This document shows, piece by piece, positions 27,601 through 39,128 of a stretch of DNA of 64,000 nt. The notes beneath the pieces are model-generated. The model did no database searches, was not told the origin of the DNA, and saw only the letters and a list, made by a program, of their open reading frames with translations. Made by a program: the position numbers and the translations under genes. Within the stretch, counting starts at the first letter, position 1. Every line of letters begins with the position of its first letter. Origin of the DNA: a bacterium (GTDB lineage Bacteria; Myxococcota_A; UBA9160; UBA4427); contig JANSYR010000021.1 in NCBI GenBank assembly GCA_024742285.1, forward strand, positions 23,886 through 87,885. The letters are read 5' to 3'.

Positions 27601-27710
27601 GTCGGCCCGTGGATCAGGAAGAGGCGATCGGATCCGAGCGCCTCGAAGTCGACCCGCTGTCGATCCGCGAAGGAGCCGAACGCCTCGATCTCGACGCGCA
27701 GCGGCTTCAC
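24612..27710 (-). CDS. sbcC: SbcC, ATPase subunit of the SbcCD (Mre11-Rad50-like) nuclease
   Basis: 1032 residues. N-terminal Walker A IHGPTGAGKSTILEAI and Q-loop LLPQGEFRRLL; long coiled coils (about 180-500 and 530-850) broken by the zinc hook CPVC (about 510, in ESCPVCGSTEHPAK); C-terminal signature LSGGESFCAALAL and Walker B DAIFVDEGFGSLD. With SbcD it cleaves hairpins and blocked DNA ends. ATG start overlapping the sbcD stop by 4 nt (ATGA). It is followed by an overlapping permease gene. Confidence 0.97.
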   Translation of the reverse strand: MKPLRVEIEAFGSFADRQRVDFEALGSDRLFLIHGPTGAGKSTILEAICFALYGTPAGADASAPHLRSQHADPERLTRVTLWFALGDVRYRIERTPRQLRPKRRGEGFVEERGTALIERFKPGMPEDGPGEPLATKQSDVDAAVRNLLGLDRSQFRQVILLPQGEFRRLLEASSKERQEILSRLFDIDRYADLERRLKGAADQLRNELGRVEERRATLLGQAEAENEEAFALRRKALGAEIDEARTALEASVETERVARDALERGRVDRERLQARETAVKQHASLAARKPEFEHERDRLRDAVRAEPVVLRFDAWANARRASEEAARRLEGATAAVRAADEALEGARNDEFAARERTPELRGLEETVARLRASSEAVARLETLRAEHAERVTAQAALAQRLEREAALATEAQRALATLEEQAERHAALLEAQRTRTEARSALAARLERARRRAALETALARRAERLTRLDAGIDAERAELALAEAALREAQAQDRAAAAHRLAATLVAGESCPVCGSTEHPAKASEAATDRAPGEAGGEVEIEALEDRVARLRAHLEPQVAERAGLAGEQASETRALDALRGDGESSEDRADEHDDLASLDVALAEADRAIEDAQAALATATQASEALAERRAGFERLRAPLEDLRREHAGGEAAIETSAQNLATQAAALPAEARTPEALAEALSASETRRSALAERIEATAAAVGDAVRVRAEREATRVAVVEEHQRTRASVAEAEQAADQARARAGFEDERALRAAYLDEAARAELQGRVDAFDRDLESARRVEETAIAAAEGASVVDVEALATAFEAANRDRSARQDAVGRLEERAAGWARLAASLEKLIEENGTLVARYERIGGLANVAGGENPERVSFQRFVLAAFLDEVLALATVSLRRMSKGRYALQRVTELGDRRRRAGLDLAVWDAHTGQERPVATLSGGESFCAALALALGLADVVQRHSGGTRLDAIFVDEGFGSLDPESLELALATLVELQSGGRMVGLISHVPELQERIDTRIAVQPGRGGSSLSVTRP

Positions 27711-28867
27711 GGCGTCGCCTCCGAGCCACCCGCTCCCGGAATCGGCGCCTCGAGCTCCGCGAGGGCGGCGCGCTCTCCTTCGTCCATCTCGCGGTCCATG
27801 ACGGCCTCGAAGAAGTCCGCGAAGAGATCCTCGGGCGTCCGCGGAGCCAGGGACTGTGCGGCCACCGCGCCGCCGCTCGCGGCCCGCTCGAGCGCGGGCC
27901 GCTCGATCTGGAGCACGTTCGGGTAGCGCTCGCGAAGGCGCGCCATCGGATGGAAGAGCGCGCCGGGATCAGTCAGTCGGACGAGCAGGTAGTCCTCGTT
28001 CGAGACGCCTTCCGGTGTCCGATCGAGCAGCTCGGCGAGCCGCCCCTCGACGACCCGAACCGCGCGTCGCGGCGAGAGCGGGACCGCCTCGATCGCGACC
28101 GCGCCGTCGCTTCCGACCTCCACGATCGACACGCTCTTCTCGTGGGCCGCTTCGCCGAAGCTGTAGGGCATCAACGATCCCGAATACCGGATGGCGTCCC
28201 GGGAGACGCGCTGGGGGCGGTGGAGGTGGCCGAGCGCCACGTAGTCGAAGCCTTCGAAGTGCGCGGCGGCGACGTGCCCGCCCCCCCCGACGACCAGCGG
28301 GCGCTCGGACTCGCTGTCCGAAGCGCCGGCCACGAAGGCGTGGGCCACGCAGATCCGACGTCGGCCCGGGCGAAGCGACGCGCGCGCCCGGGCGAGGAGC
28401 GCCGCGTTGCAGGCGTCGTGATCGCGGAGCCCGGCGTCGTCGAGGGTCGCCCGGGCGTGGGGCGGATCGACGAAGGGCAGCGCCACCACGTCGAGGGGAC
28501 CGTGCGCGTCCGTGAATTCGATCGTCTTCGGATCGGCCTCGAGGCGACCCCGGACGTGGAGCCCGCCCTCGGCGAGCAGACGCGCGCCGAAGCCGAGTCG
28601 ATCCGCGCTGTCGTGGTTGCCGGCGATCACGACGACGGGAACCCCCTGCTCCCCGGCGACGCGCGCCAGGAAGGCATCGAAGAGGGTCACCGCATCCGGC
28701 GGCGGTACGGCCCGGTCGTAGACGTCACCCGCGATCAGCACGGCGTCGATCGCCGACTCGGCGATCAGGCGGGCGAGCTCGTCGAGGAGGCGGGCCTGAT
28801 CGTCGACCAGGGAGACGCCGTGGAAGAGTCGCCCCAGATGCCAATCCGCCGTGTGCAGCAGGCGCAA
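27707..28867 (-). CDS. sbcD: SbcD, nuclease subunit of SbcCD
   Basis: 386 residues from the chosen TTG at 28867, which has a GGAGGGGGAAGG ribosome site and gives the usual SbcD start RLLHTADWHLG; an in-frame GTG at 28903 would add 12 residues. Phosphoesterase motifs are in order: HTADWHLGR, LIAGDVYDR, VIAGNHDSADR, VAHAFVAG and LGHLHRPQ, the Mn2+ ligands of Mre11-like nucleases. Its stop overlaps the sbcC start. leuA lies upstream, so this pair is probably the start of a transcript or a leuA-linked unit. Confidence 0.95.
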   Translation of the reverse strand: MRLLHTADWHLGRLFHGVSLVDDQARLLDELARLIAESAIDAVLIAGDVYDRAVPPPDAVTLFDAFLARVAGEQGVPVVVIAGNHDSADRLGFGARLLAEGGLHVRGRLEADPKTIEFTDAHGPLDVVALPFVDPPHARATLDDAGLRDHDACNAALLARARASLRPGRRRICVAHAFVAGASDSESERPLVVGGGGHVAAAHFEGFDYVALGHLHRPQRVSRDAIRYSGSLMPYSFGEAAHEKSVSIVEVGSDGAVAIEAVPLSPRRAVRVVEGRLAELLDRTPEGVSNEDYLLVRLTDPGALFHPMARLRERYPNVLQIERPALERAASGGAVAAQSLAPRTPEDLFADFFEAVMDREMDEGERAALAELEAPIPGAGGSEATP

Positions 28868-29002
28868 CGCCCTTCCCCCTCCGCTCGAGCCCGCTTCCGG
28901 CACCCTCCGCCCGGAGGAACGTCGCCGGGGCGCGTGACGGAAGCGGTCACACCGAGGGTAGCGCCGGGGCGAGGGCCCGAAGACCCCCGCCCCGGTCGAT
29001 GC

Positions 29003-30793
29003 TCAGTCCGGATCGGTCCCGGTCCGAACCTCGTCGACGCCCGCCGGAACCTCGACCCAACCGAGCGCGACCGCCCGCGCGACCGCGGACAGGACGGCCT
29101 GGAACGAGGCATCGACGATGCTCGCCGCGCGCCCCGCGCCGAAGAGTCTACGATTCGCGCCGAAGACGACCTCGACGTAGGCCACCGCCGTAGCCCCGGC
29201 TCCGGCACCGAGGGCATGCTCGTGGTAGTCGCCGATACGGAGCGGAACGCCGATCGCATCGCCGAGTCCCGCGACGAACGCGTCGATCGGGCCCGCGCCT
29301 TCCGCCTGGACCGGGATCCGTCCCCGGCCCCAGCCGAGGGTCGCCGAGACGACGTCCTTCGCGCCGTCCCCGCTCGAGATCGTGCGATTCCCGACGAGCC
29401 TCGGCCCGCCTTCGACGTCGAGGTAGGTGCGTTCGAAGAGCGTCTTCACGCGCTCGCTGACCAGCTCCTCCTCGTTCGCGTCGGCCCAGGCCTGCACGAT
29501 CTTCGAGAAGTCGATCTGCATCCGGCGCGGCAGCGCGTAGCCGTGCTCGGTCTCGAGCACGTACGCGACCCCGCCCTTCCCCGACTGGGAGTTGATCCGG
29601 ATCACGGCCTCGTAGTTGCGTCCGACGTCTGCGGGATCGACCGGCAGGTAGGGCACCTCCCAGTGCGGAACCGACTCCGCGTCGAGGGCGGCCAGGCCCT
29701 TCCGGATCGCGTCCTGATGGGATCCCGAGAACGCCGTGTAGACCAGCTCCCCGGCATAGGGATGGCGCGGATGCACCGGCAGGCGATTCGCGTGCTCGAC
29801 CTTCCGGACCAGCGCCGGCAGGTCGCGGAAGTCCAGCTCCGGATCCACGCCCTGACTCATCAGATTGAGGGCCAGCGTCACGACGTCGACGTTTCCCGTG
29901 CGCTCTCCGTTCCCGAAGAGCGTCCCCTCGACCCGATCCGCCCCGGCGAGCAGTCCGAGCTCCGCCGCCGCGACGGCACAGCCGCGATCGTTGTGCGGAT
30001 GGACGCTGACGATCGCCGCCTCGCGCACGCGCAGGCTCCGGCAGAAGAGCTCGATCGAGTCGGCGTAGACGTTGGGCGTCGCGACCTCCACCGTCGCCGG
30101 CAGGTTCAGGATCACCGGATTCGCCGCGTCGGGCTCGAGCACGTCCATGACCGCCTCGCTGATCTCGACCGCGTACTCGAGCTCCGTCGTCGAGTAGCTC
30201 TCCGGGGAGTACTCGAAGCGGATCGATTCGGAAGGTCGCGCGGCCGCCGCCTTCTTCACGCGCTTCGCCGCGTCGACTGCGATCTCCGTGATCCCCGGTC
30301 GGTCCTGCTGGAACACGACCCGGCGCTGGATCGGCGACGTCGAGTTGTAGAAGTGCACGATCGCGCTCGGCGCGCCTTCGATCGCCTCGAAGGTGCGTTC
30401 GATCAGATCCTCGCGGCACTGCACGAGGACCTGGATCGTCACGTCGTCGGGGATGCGCTCCTCGTCGATGATCCTGCGCACGAAGTCGAAGTCCGTCTGC
30501 GAGGCCGCCGGGAAGCCGACCTCGATCTCGCGGAAGCCGATCGCGACGAGGGACTCGAAGAGACGGATCTTCCGATCCCATCCCATCGGCTCGACGAGGG
30601 CCTGGTTCCCGTCGCGAAGATCGACGCTGCACCAGCGCGGCGCGTGGTCGAGCACGCGATCGGGCCATGTGCGATCCGGAAGCTCGAAGCGCACGAAAGG
30701 CCGATAGCGGTCGTGGGGCATCGTATCCGGCCGATTCCCGGCCGGACGAACCCCGTCTCCTCGTTCCCTGTCTCGTTCGGAATGCGAATCCAT
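29003..30793 (-). CDS. leuA: 2-isopropylmalate synthase (LeuA2-type)
   Basis: 596 residues. First step of leucine synthesis: acetyl-CoA plus 2-oxoisovalerate. HMGL-like TIM barrel with WCSVDLRDGNQAL, EIEVGFPAASQTDFDF, SVHPHNDRGCAVAAAELG (metal-binding His pair) and GTLFGNGERTGNVDVVT; C-terminal LeuA allosteric domain (about 460-590). It follows the longer actinobacterial/yeast-type form. The ATG at 30793 was chosen for its GGAGAG 5-8 nt upstream; a second ATG at 30721 (PHDRYRPF) has a weaker site but is closer to the usual start. Confidence 0.95.
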   Translation of the reverse strand: MDSHSERDRERGDGVRPAGNRPDTMPHDRYRPFVRFELPDRTWPDRVLDHAPRWCSVDLRDGNQALVEPMGWDRKIRLFESLVAIGFREIEVGFPAASQTDFDFVRRIIDEERIPDDVTIQVLVQCREDLIERTFEAIEGAPSAIVHFYNSTSPIQRRVVFQQDRPGITEIAVDAAKRVKKAAAARPSESIRFEYSPESYSTTELEYAVEISEAVMDVLEPDAANPVILNLPATVEVATPNVYADSIELFCRSLRVREAAIVSVHPHNDRGCAVAAAELGLLAGADRVEGTLFGNGERTGNVDVVTLALNLMSQGVDPELDFRDLPALVRKVEHANRLPVHPRHPYAGELVYTAFSGSHQDAIRKGLAALDAESVPHWEVPYLPVDPADVGRNYEAVIRINSQSGKGGVAYVLETEHGYALPRRMQIDFSKIVQAWADANEEELVSERVKTLFERTYLDVEGGPRLVGNRTISSGDGAKDVVSATLGWGRGRIPVQAEGAGPIDAFVAGLGDAIGVPLRIGDYHEHALGAGAGATAVAYVEVVFGANRRLFGAGRAASIVDASFQAVLSAVARAVALGWVEVPAGVDEVRTGTDPD

Positions 30794-30902
30794 CGTTCTC
30801 TCCGTGCCCCGCCCGCGAGACCGATTGGAGAGGTGCCCGACGCGACGGGCCGGCGCGTCTGCCGGCCTGTCATCGCGCCCGTCAATGGGGCGCGAAAGCA
30901 AA

Positions 30903-30935
30903 AGCCCCTCCGGCCGGTCAGGCGGGAAGGGCTTC
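30903..30935 (-). terminator. Terminator-like hairpin with T-rich tail upstream of leuA
   Basis: On the - strand AAGCCC (30935-30930) and GGGCTT (30908-30903) close a GC-rich hairpin followed by TTTGCTTTC. It would end transcripts coming from the GNAT gene and the 28-codon ORF. A second stem, CGCGCCC/GGGCGCG, lies just beyond at 30874-30894. Confidence 0.6.
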
Positions 30936-30966
30936 GTCGTTCGTGAACCGTTTCTCAGTCCAGACG

Positions 30967-31053
30967 CTAGGCAGCCCCGCCCGCCCCGATAAGGAGCAGG
31001 AGCGCGAGAAGCCCGAGAAGGGTCCGGCTGGCGTGGTTCGTGAACTCGTTCAT
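30967..31053 (-). CDS. Candidate 28-residue membrane micro-protein
   Basis: ATG frame encoding MNEFTNHASR followed by a continuous hydrophobic helix (TLLGLLALLLLIGAGGAA) to the stop. It sits between the GNAT gene (33 bp) and a terminator-like hairpin (31 bp), so it is inside a transcribed unit. No clear RBS is visible, and I know no family. It could be a small inner-membrane regulator or toxin-like peptide, or chance. Confidence 0.35.
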   Translation of the reverse strand: MNEFTNHASRTLLGLLALLLLIGAGGAA

Positions 31054-31086
31054 GGCATCGGGTAGTAGGGAACGGTGGGACGGGCG

Positions 31087-31716
31087 TCAAGCTTGAGCCC
31101 GTGTCGCGGCCACTGCGTGCCCCTCGTCCGCCGCCCAGGCGTCGAAGACGTCGACGAGGACCGACTTCGCCTCGGCCAGTGCGGCCCGGTCGAAGGGGCG
31201 GATCCGCAGGAGCGCGACGTCGCCGAACACGGGGTGCTCGAAGCGTCGGGTCACGACGAATCCGAGCCACTCGAAGAACCCCACGAGCGACGCATGGCAG
31301 TCGATCTCGACCACCTCGAGCTGCTCCGCGAGGGCGAACCGATAGGCCTCGATCGCGAGGGCGAGCCCTGCCCCCCCACGTCCACCTCGCGCGTCCTGCG
31401 CCGTGACCAGCCGCGAGACGACACCGGTCCGCGGCCCCTCGGACGACAGGATCGCGGGGTGGAACTCGGCGAAGGCTTCGAGATCCCCCCGACCGGGCAC
31501 GTGGATCCGCAACGCACCGATCAGCCTCGGCTCGCCGTCCGCGTCGCGCTCAAAGGCCCCTACGTGGATCGTTCCGCGATCCAGCGGTTCCGCCAGCCGC
31601 CGGGTCTGCGGATCTGCTTCGGGGTGGAGCCGTCCCATCTCCTCGACGAGGACCGCGTAGCGGAGCGCCTGGACCTCCTGGAGGTCGGCGGGATGGACGA
31701 TTTCGCGGCAATACAC
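31087..31716 (-). CDS. GNAT-fold N-acyl amino acid synthase / autoinducer-synthase-like protein
   Basis: 209 residues. The order of conserved segments is that of the FeeM/LuxI-like N-acyl transferases: ALRYAVLVEEMGR near the start, PLDRGTIHVGAFE, a GALRIHVPG strand, then GVVSRLVTAQDARGG, where acyl-CoA or acyl-ACP binds, DCHASLVGFFEWLGF and a C-terminal LLRIRPFD. Family members join a fatty acyl chain to an amino acid or homoserine lactone. The acceptor here is unknown and no LuxR partner is adjacent. GTG start with a weak RBS. An 8-bp inverted repeat lies 46 bp upstream. Confidence 0.75.
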   Translation of the reverse strand: MYCREIVHPADLQEVQALRYAVLVEEMGRLHPEADPQTRRLAEPLDRGTIHVGAFERDADGEPRLIGALRIHVPGRGDLEAFAEFHPAILSSEGPRTGVVSRLVTAQDARGGRGGAGLALAIEAYRFALAEQLEVVEIDCHASLVGFFEWLGFVVTRRFEHPVFGDVALLRIRPFDRAALAEAKSVLVDVFDAWAADEGHAVAATRAQA

Positions 31717-31761
31717 GGGGGCTGTTCCGAGTCTATTTCACCCCAACATAATGCGAAACTC

Positions 31762-31783
31762 GGAGAAATCGACACATTTCTCC
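31762..31783. promoter_or_regulatory. Inverted repeat upstream of the GNAT gene
   Basis: Perfect 8-bp arms GGAGAAAT (31762-31769) and ATTTCTCC (31776-31783) with a 6-nt spacer, in an unusually AT-rich stretch between recG and the acyltransferase-like gene. It could be a dimeric regulator site or the recG terminator; there is no U-tract. Confidence 0.4.
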
Positions 31784-31828
31784 CACGATCGGCCCGAAAA
31801 AGAAGCGCGGGGCGCCGCGAGCGTGGCT

Positions 31829-34300
31829 TCATCCCACCCCGGACAGGTCGATCCGGCTGCCCCAACGCGCACGAACCGCGCGCCGGGTGGCTGGCACGTG
31901 CTGGAGGGTCGGATCCGCGTCCACCTCGCGTCGGGCGATGTTCCGCGCCGCCGCGACGAGGAGCGTGTCGCGCAGCAGATCGGCGATCCGCAGCTCCGGG
32001 AGGTGTCCGCTCTGGCGGGTGCCCAGAAAGTCGCCGGGGCCGCGAATGTCGAGGTCGGCGTCCGCGATCTTGAATCCGTCCGTCGTCCGGGTCATCGCAC
32101 GCAGCCGCTGCTCGCTCTTCTCGCTGCTCCCGCGCGCGACGAGCACGCACGATCCCTTCGCACCGCCGCGCCCCACCCGGCCGCGAAGCTGATGGAGCTG
32201 CGCGAGGCCGAAGCGCTCCGCGTGCTCGATCACCATGAGCGTCGCCTCGGGCACGTCGACGCCGACCTCGATCACCGTCGTCGCGACCAGGATCGACGAA
32301 GCGCCGGTCGCGAAGCGCTCCATCGCCGCCTGGCGATCCGCCGCGTCGAGGCGCCCGTGCACGAGATCGACCCGATGATCCGGGAAGGCGCGGCCGATCG
32401 ACTCGGCGGAGTCGATCGCCGAGCGCAGGTCCATCTTCTCGCTCTCTTCGACGAGGGGGTAGACGACGTAGACGCGCTCGTTCCGCTCGAGGGTGTCGCG
32501 GATCAGCTCCATCACGCGCTGGCCCTCGCCGGAGCGGAGCAGGATCGTCTCGATCGGCTTTCGCCCCGGCGGCAGCTCGTCGATCACGGACAGGTCGAGC
32601 TCGCCGTAGAGGGTCATCGCGAGGCTGCGAGGGATCGGCGTCGCGGTCATGACCATGCGGTGCGGGTAGCGCCCGTCCGGACGCGGCGCGCTGAGTGCCG
32701 CGCGCTGCATCACGCCGAAGCGGTGCTGCTCGTCGACGATCGAGAGGACGAGGTCCTTGAAGGTGATCTCGCCGGCCACGAGCGCGTGGGTGCCCACGAC
32801 GAGATCGATCTCGCCCATCGCCAGCAGCCCGCGCACCTGCTTGATCTCCGCCCGCGGCAGCGACGCCGTCAGGAGCCCTACGCGAAGCGGGATCGCGTCG
32901 CCGCCGCTCTCGACCATCTTCGTGAGCGTCCGGTAGTGCTGCTCCGCGAGGAGCTCGGTCGGGGCCATTAGCGCCGTCTGCCCGCCGCACGCGGCGACCG
33001 CCACCGCCGAGAGCATCGCCACCGCCGTCTTCCCACTCCCGACGTCGCCCTGTACGAGCCGGTTCATCGGATGGGGCCGCGCGAGGTCGCCCAGGATCTC
33101 GCCGATCACCCGGCGCTGCGCCCCGGTCAGCTTCCACGGCAGCGCCTTCGCCGCGGTCCGCGATTCGGGCCGCGTCGAATCGATCGCGACCCCCGGCCGC
33201 TGGCTGGTCTTCGCGCGTCGCATCGCGAGACCGAGCTCCAGCAGGTAGAGCTCCTCGAGCACGAGCCGCTCGTGGGCAGGGGAGGCGAAGGTCGCGTACT
33301 GCTCGACGTCGACGTCCGCCTCGGGCCGGTGAAGCGCTCGAAGCGCGACCGAGACGCTCGGAAGCCCGCGCTGCGAGACGACGTCCGCCGGGAGATGCCC
33401 CACGACCAGGTCGCTGTAGGCCTCGACCGCCTGACCGATCAGCCGCCGGAGCGTACGCGGGTTCATGCCCTCCGGCGCGGTATAGACGGGAACGACGCGA
33501 CCGAGCTCGGCGTCGTCCTTCGAGACGCGCGGCGCCGGCTTCGGCTCGGCCGTTTCGCCGCCCTCGCCGTCCTCGCCCTCCTCCGACTTCGGCGCGCGCA
33601 GCACCTCCACGTCCGGGTGGATCAGCTCCTTCGAGAAGCGGTAGCGCTTGACCTCTCCGCTCACGAGGACCTGCCGTCCCTTCTGCAGGCTCTTGGCGAT
33701 CGCGTCCCCGCCGCGGAACCACTTGAGGGTCACGATCGAGTCGTCGTCGCCGACCACCGCCTGGAAGATCTTCCCGAAGCGCCCGCCCCGGCGCGTCGGC
33801 ACCCAGTCGACGACCTTCACCTCGCCCACGAAGGTCGCCGTCGCCCCGACCTTCAGCTCGCCGACCGTCAGGACCTGGCGGCGATCCTCGTAGCGCGCGG
33901 GCAGCCAGAAGAGCAGATCGCTCACCCGCTCGAAGCCGCGACGCGCGAAGCCTTCCGCCTTCTTGGGTCCGACCCCGGGAAGCGCCGCCAGCGACTTGGC
34001 GAGCAGCTCGTCGGGCCAGCCCGCCCGCCCGAGCGGGTCGATCAGCTCGAGGATCTCGCGACCGACGTCCCGCCGCGGAGCCTCGGGTTTCCGCGCGCCG
34101 AGCCGCTTCTCGACCTTCTGGAGGCGCGCGCGCAGCTCCTTCGGAAGCGGCCGCCCCAGCAGCTGCCCGAGGCGCTTCGCCGCCTGCTCTTCGGCGGCCG
34201 CCGGCGCCCTCTTCTCGGGATCCCCGGACTCCTCCGCCCGCCCGAGCGCCACGACGGCCCCGTGCAACGCAGCAACCTGATCGTGGAGAGTCTCGGCCAT
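31829..34300 (-). CDS. recG: ATP-dependent DNA helicase RecG
   Basis: 823 residues. Wedge domain with an OB fold (about 100-240), then helicase motifs: Walker A QGDVGSGKTAVA (about 423), DEQH box VDEQHRFGVMQR (about 523), TATPIPRSLAMT, and the C-terminal RecG signature QLHQLRGRVGRGG with RGPGDFLGTRQSG. It regresses stalled replication forks. An acidic low-complexity insertion (EEGEDGEGGE, about 238-250) sits in or just after the wedge, and the N-terminus is extended by about 90 helical residues. ATG start. Upstream gap 199 bp to carB. Confidence 0.96.
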   Translation of the reverse strand: MAETLHDQVAALHGAVVALGRAEESGDPEKRAPAAAEEQAAKRLGQLLGRPLPKELRARLQKVEKRLGARKPEAPRRDVGREILELIDPLGRAGWPDELLAKSLAALPGVGPKKAEGFARRGFERVSDLLFWLPARYEDRRQVLTVGELKVGATATFVGEVKVVDWVPTRRGGRFGKIFQAVVGDDDSIVTLKWFRGGDAIAKSLQKGRQVLVSGEVKRYRFSKELIHPDVEVLRAPKSEEGEDGEGGETAEPKPAPRVSKDDAELGRVVPVYTAPEGMNPRTLRRLIGQAVEAYSDLVVGHLPADVVSQRGLPSVSVALRALHRPEADVDVEQYATFASPAHERLVLEELYLLELGLAMRRAKTSQRPGVAIDSTRPESRTAAKALPWKLTGAQRRVIGEILGDLARPHPMNRLVQGDVGSGKTAVAMLSAVAVAACGGQTALMAPTELLAEQHYRTLTKMVESGGDAIPLRVGLLTASLPRAEIKQVRGLLAMGEIDLVVGTHALVAGEITFKDLVLSIVDEQHRFGVMQRAALSAPRPDGRYPHRMVMTATPIPRSLAMTLYGELDLSVIDELPPGRKPIETILLRSGEGQRVMELIRDTLERNERVYVVYPLVEESEKMDLRSAIDSAESIGRAFPDHRVDLVHGRLDAADRQAAMERFATGASSILVATTVIEVGVDVPEATLMVIEHAERFGLAQLHQLRGRVGRGGAKGSCVLVARGSSEKSEQRLRAMTRTTDGFKIADADLDIRGPGDFLGTRQSGHLPELRIADLLRDTLLVAAARNIARREVDADPTLQHVPATRRAVRARWGSRIDLSGVG

Positions 34301-34499
34301 CCGAATCGCGGCCCCCGCCTAGAGAACCCGCTCAGAGTAAAGCAAGGCGAACAAAAAGCGAACTCCCGCACCCAACCTGAGGGCGTCGAGAGTGCGTCAG
34401 ATCCGCGATCCGCGGAGCGGAGCGCCCGCAGGCGTACTCCCGCACGCCGAGGACAGCGCAGCGAGCAGATCGCGGAGATGGCGTGCTATCGGCGGCCGA

Positions 34500-37730
<3,231 letters not shown>

Positions 37731-37800
37731 TGTGGGACTCCGGAACCCTGAGTCGTCAGGGCGGAAGCAGGGGCGGGACGGGACGTCCCGGAAACTTGGA

Positions 37801-39039
37801 TCAGGCGGACTTCCCGCCGCCGCAGATCTGGGCGCCGGTCACGCGTTCGCCCGCCGCGGACCGCTCGACCATCTCGCGGAAGCGCGAGAAGAAGTACTGA
37901 GCGTCGTGCGGGCCAGGCGAGGCCTCGGGGTGGTACTGGACCGAGAAGAGGGGCTTCGCTTCGTGGGCGATCCCCTCGACGGTCTCGTCGTTCAGATTGA
38001 TGTGGGTGATCTCGACGGGCTCTCCCGCGGCGCGGAGGCTTTCCGCCTCGACGGCGTAGCCGTGGTTCTCGGCGCAGATCGCGACCTTCCCGGTCGCGAG
38101 GTCCTTGCCCGGCTGATTGCCCCCGTGATGACCGAACTTGAGCTTCCGGGTCCGGCCACCGAGGGCCAGACCGAGGATCTGATGGCCGAGGCAGATCCCG
38201 AACACGGGCTTCTCCTGGACGAGCTCGCGAACGATCGGCTGGACCCCTTCGACCGCCTCCGGATCCCCGGGACCGTTCGAGAGGAAGATCCCGTCCGGGT
38301 TCATCGCGAGGGTCTCGCTCGCCGGCGTCGTCGCCGGCACGACCGTCACGTCGAAGCCCTGCTCGACGAGCAGCCGCAGGATGTTCTTCTTCACGCCGAA
38401 GTCGTACGCGACGATCTTGAGCCGCTGACCCGGACGCGCGGCGCGGGGCAGCTGCCCGTCGACGCCGGCCCAGACGCCTTCGTCGAAGTCGTATTTCGAA
38501 GACGTGGTCACGTTCGCCACCCAATCGACCCCGTCGAGCCCAGGCGCCTGGCGAGCGCGCTCGACGAGCTCGTCCGTATCCTGGACGCCGGGATCCGTCG
38601 ACAGGACACCGACCTGCGCGCCGCCGTCGCGGATTCGTCGCACCAGCGCGCGCGTATCGATCCCGGCGAGGCCCGGAATCCCGGCCGCCGCGAGCTTCGC
38701 GTCGAGGTCGCCCTCGGAGCGATAGTTCGAGGGCGTGTCGAAGAGCTCCTTCACGACGAAGCCAGAAAGGAACGGCTTCCGCGACTCGTCGTCCATCACA
38801 TTGACGCCGACGTTGCCGATCTGCGTATACGTCATCGTCACGATCTGCCCCGCGTAGGACGGGTCCGTCGCGATCTCCTGGTAGCCGGTCAGGCTCGTGT
38901 TGAATACGACCTCCCCGCTCTGGACCGCGCGCGCGCCGAACGCGCGCCCCCGGTAGATCGTGCCATCCGCCAGGGCGAGGGCCGCCGGGGCCGTCTCCCG
39001 TCCCAGCAGTTCGTCGACCGTCATCGAGGTCTTGCTCAT
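37801..39039 (-). CDS. carA: Carbamoyl-phosphate synthase small subunit (glutaminase)
   Basis: 412 residues, slightly longer than usual because of an N-terminal tail and a [11 protein letters not shown] end. The class I amidotransferase domain (about 205-395) has the nucleophile Cys in [16 protein letters not shown] (about 281) and the His-Glu pair in [13 protein letters not shown]. It hydrolyses glutamine and feeds ammonia to CarB. The ATG overlaps the stop of the 30-codon upstream ORF (ATGA), with GGAG about 10 nt before it. Confidence 0.97.
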   Translation of the reverse strand: MSKTSMTVDELLGRETAPAALALADGTIYRGRAFGARAVQSGEVVFNTSLTGYQEIATDPSYAGQIVTMTYTQIGNVGVNVMDDESRKPFLSGFVVKELFDTPSNYRSEGDLDAKLAAAGIPGLAGIDTRALVRRIRDGGAQVGVLSTDPGVQDTDELVERARQAPGLDGVDWVANVTTSSKYDFDEGVWAGVDGQLPRAARPGQRLKIVAYDFGVKKNILRLLVEQGFDVTVVPATTPASETLAMNPDGIFLSNGPGDPEAVEGVQPIVRELVQEKPVFGICLGHQILGLALGGRTRKLKFGHHGGNQPGKDLATGKVAICAENHGYAVEAESLRAAGEPVEITHINLNDETVEGIAHEAKPLFSVQYHPEASPGPHDAQYFFSRFREMVERSAAGERVTGAQICGGGKSA

Positions 39040-39128
39040 CGAATCATTGCTCCGCGATCGGGGTGGAGGTTCAGGAAGATCTGGAGGCCGATGCGGCCAT
39101 CGAGAGGTTTCGAGGACGCGGCGCTCAT
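39036..39128 (-). CDS. 30-residue micro-ORF linking pyrC and carA
   Basis: Thirty codons, protein start [14 protein letters not shown] and end HPDRGAMIR. Its ATG overlaps the pyrC stop and its TGA overlaps the carA start, both as ATGA (39125-39128 and 39036-39039). Such double 4-nt overlaps are a strong mark of coupled translation. The composition is mixed, with no membrane helix or known domain. It may simply carry ribosomes from pyrC into carA, or be a small regulator; I do not recognise it. Confidence 0.6.
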   Translation of the reverse strand: MSAASSKPLDGRIGLQIFLNLHPDRGAMIR

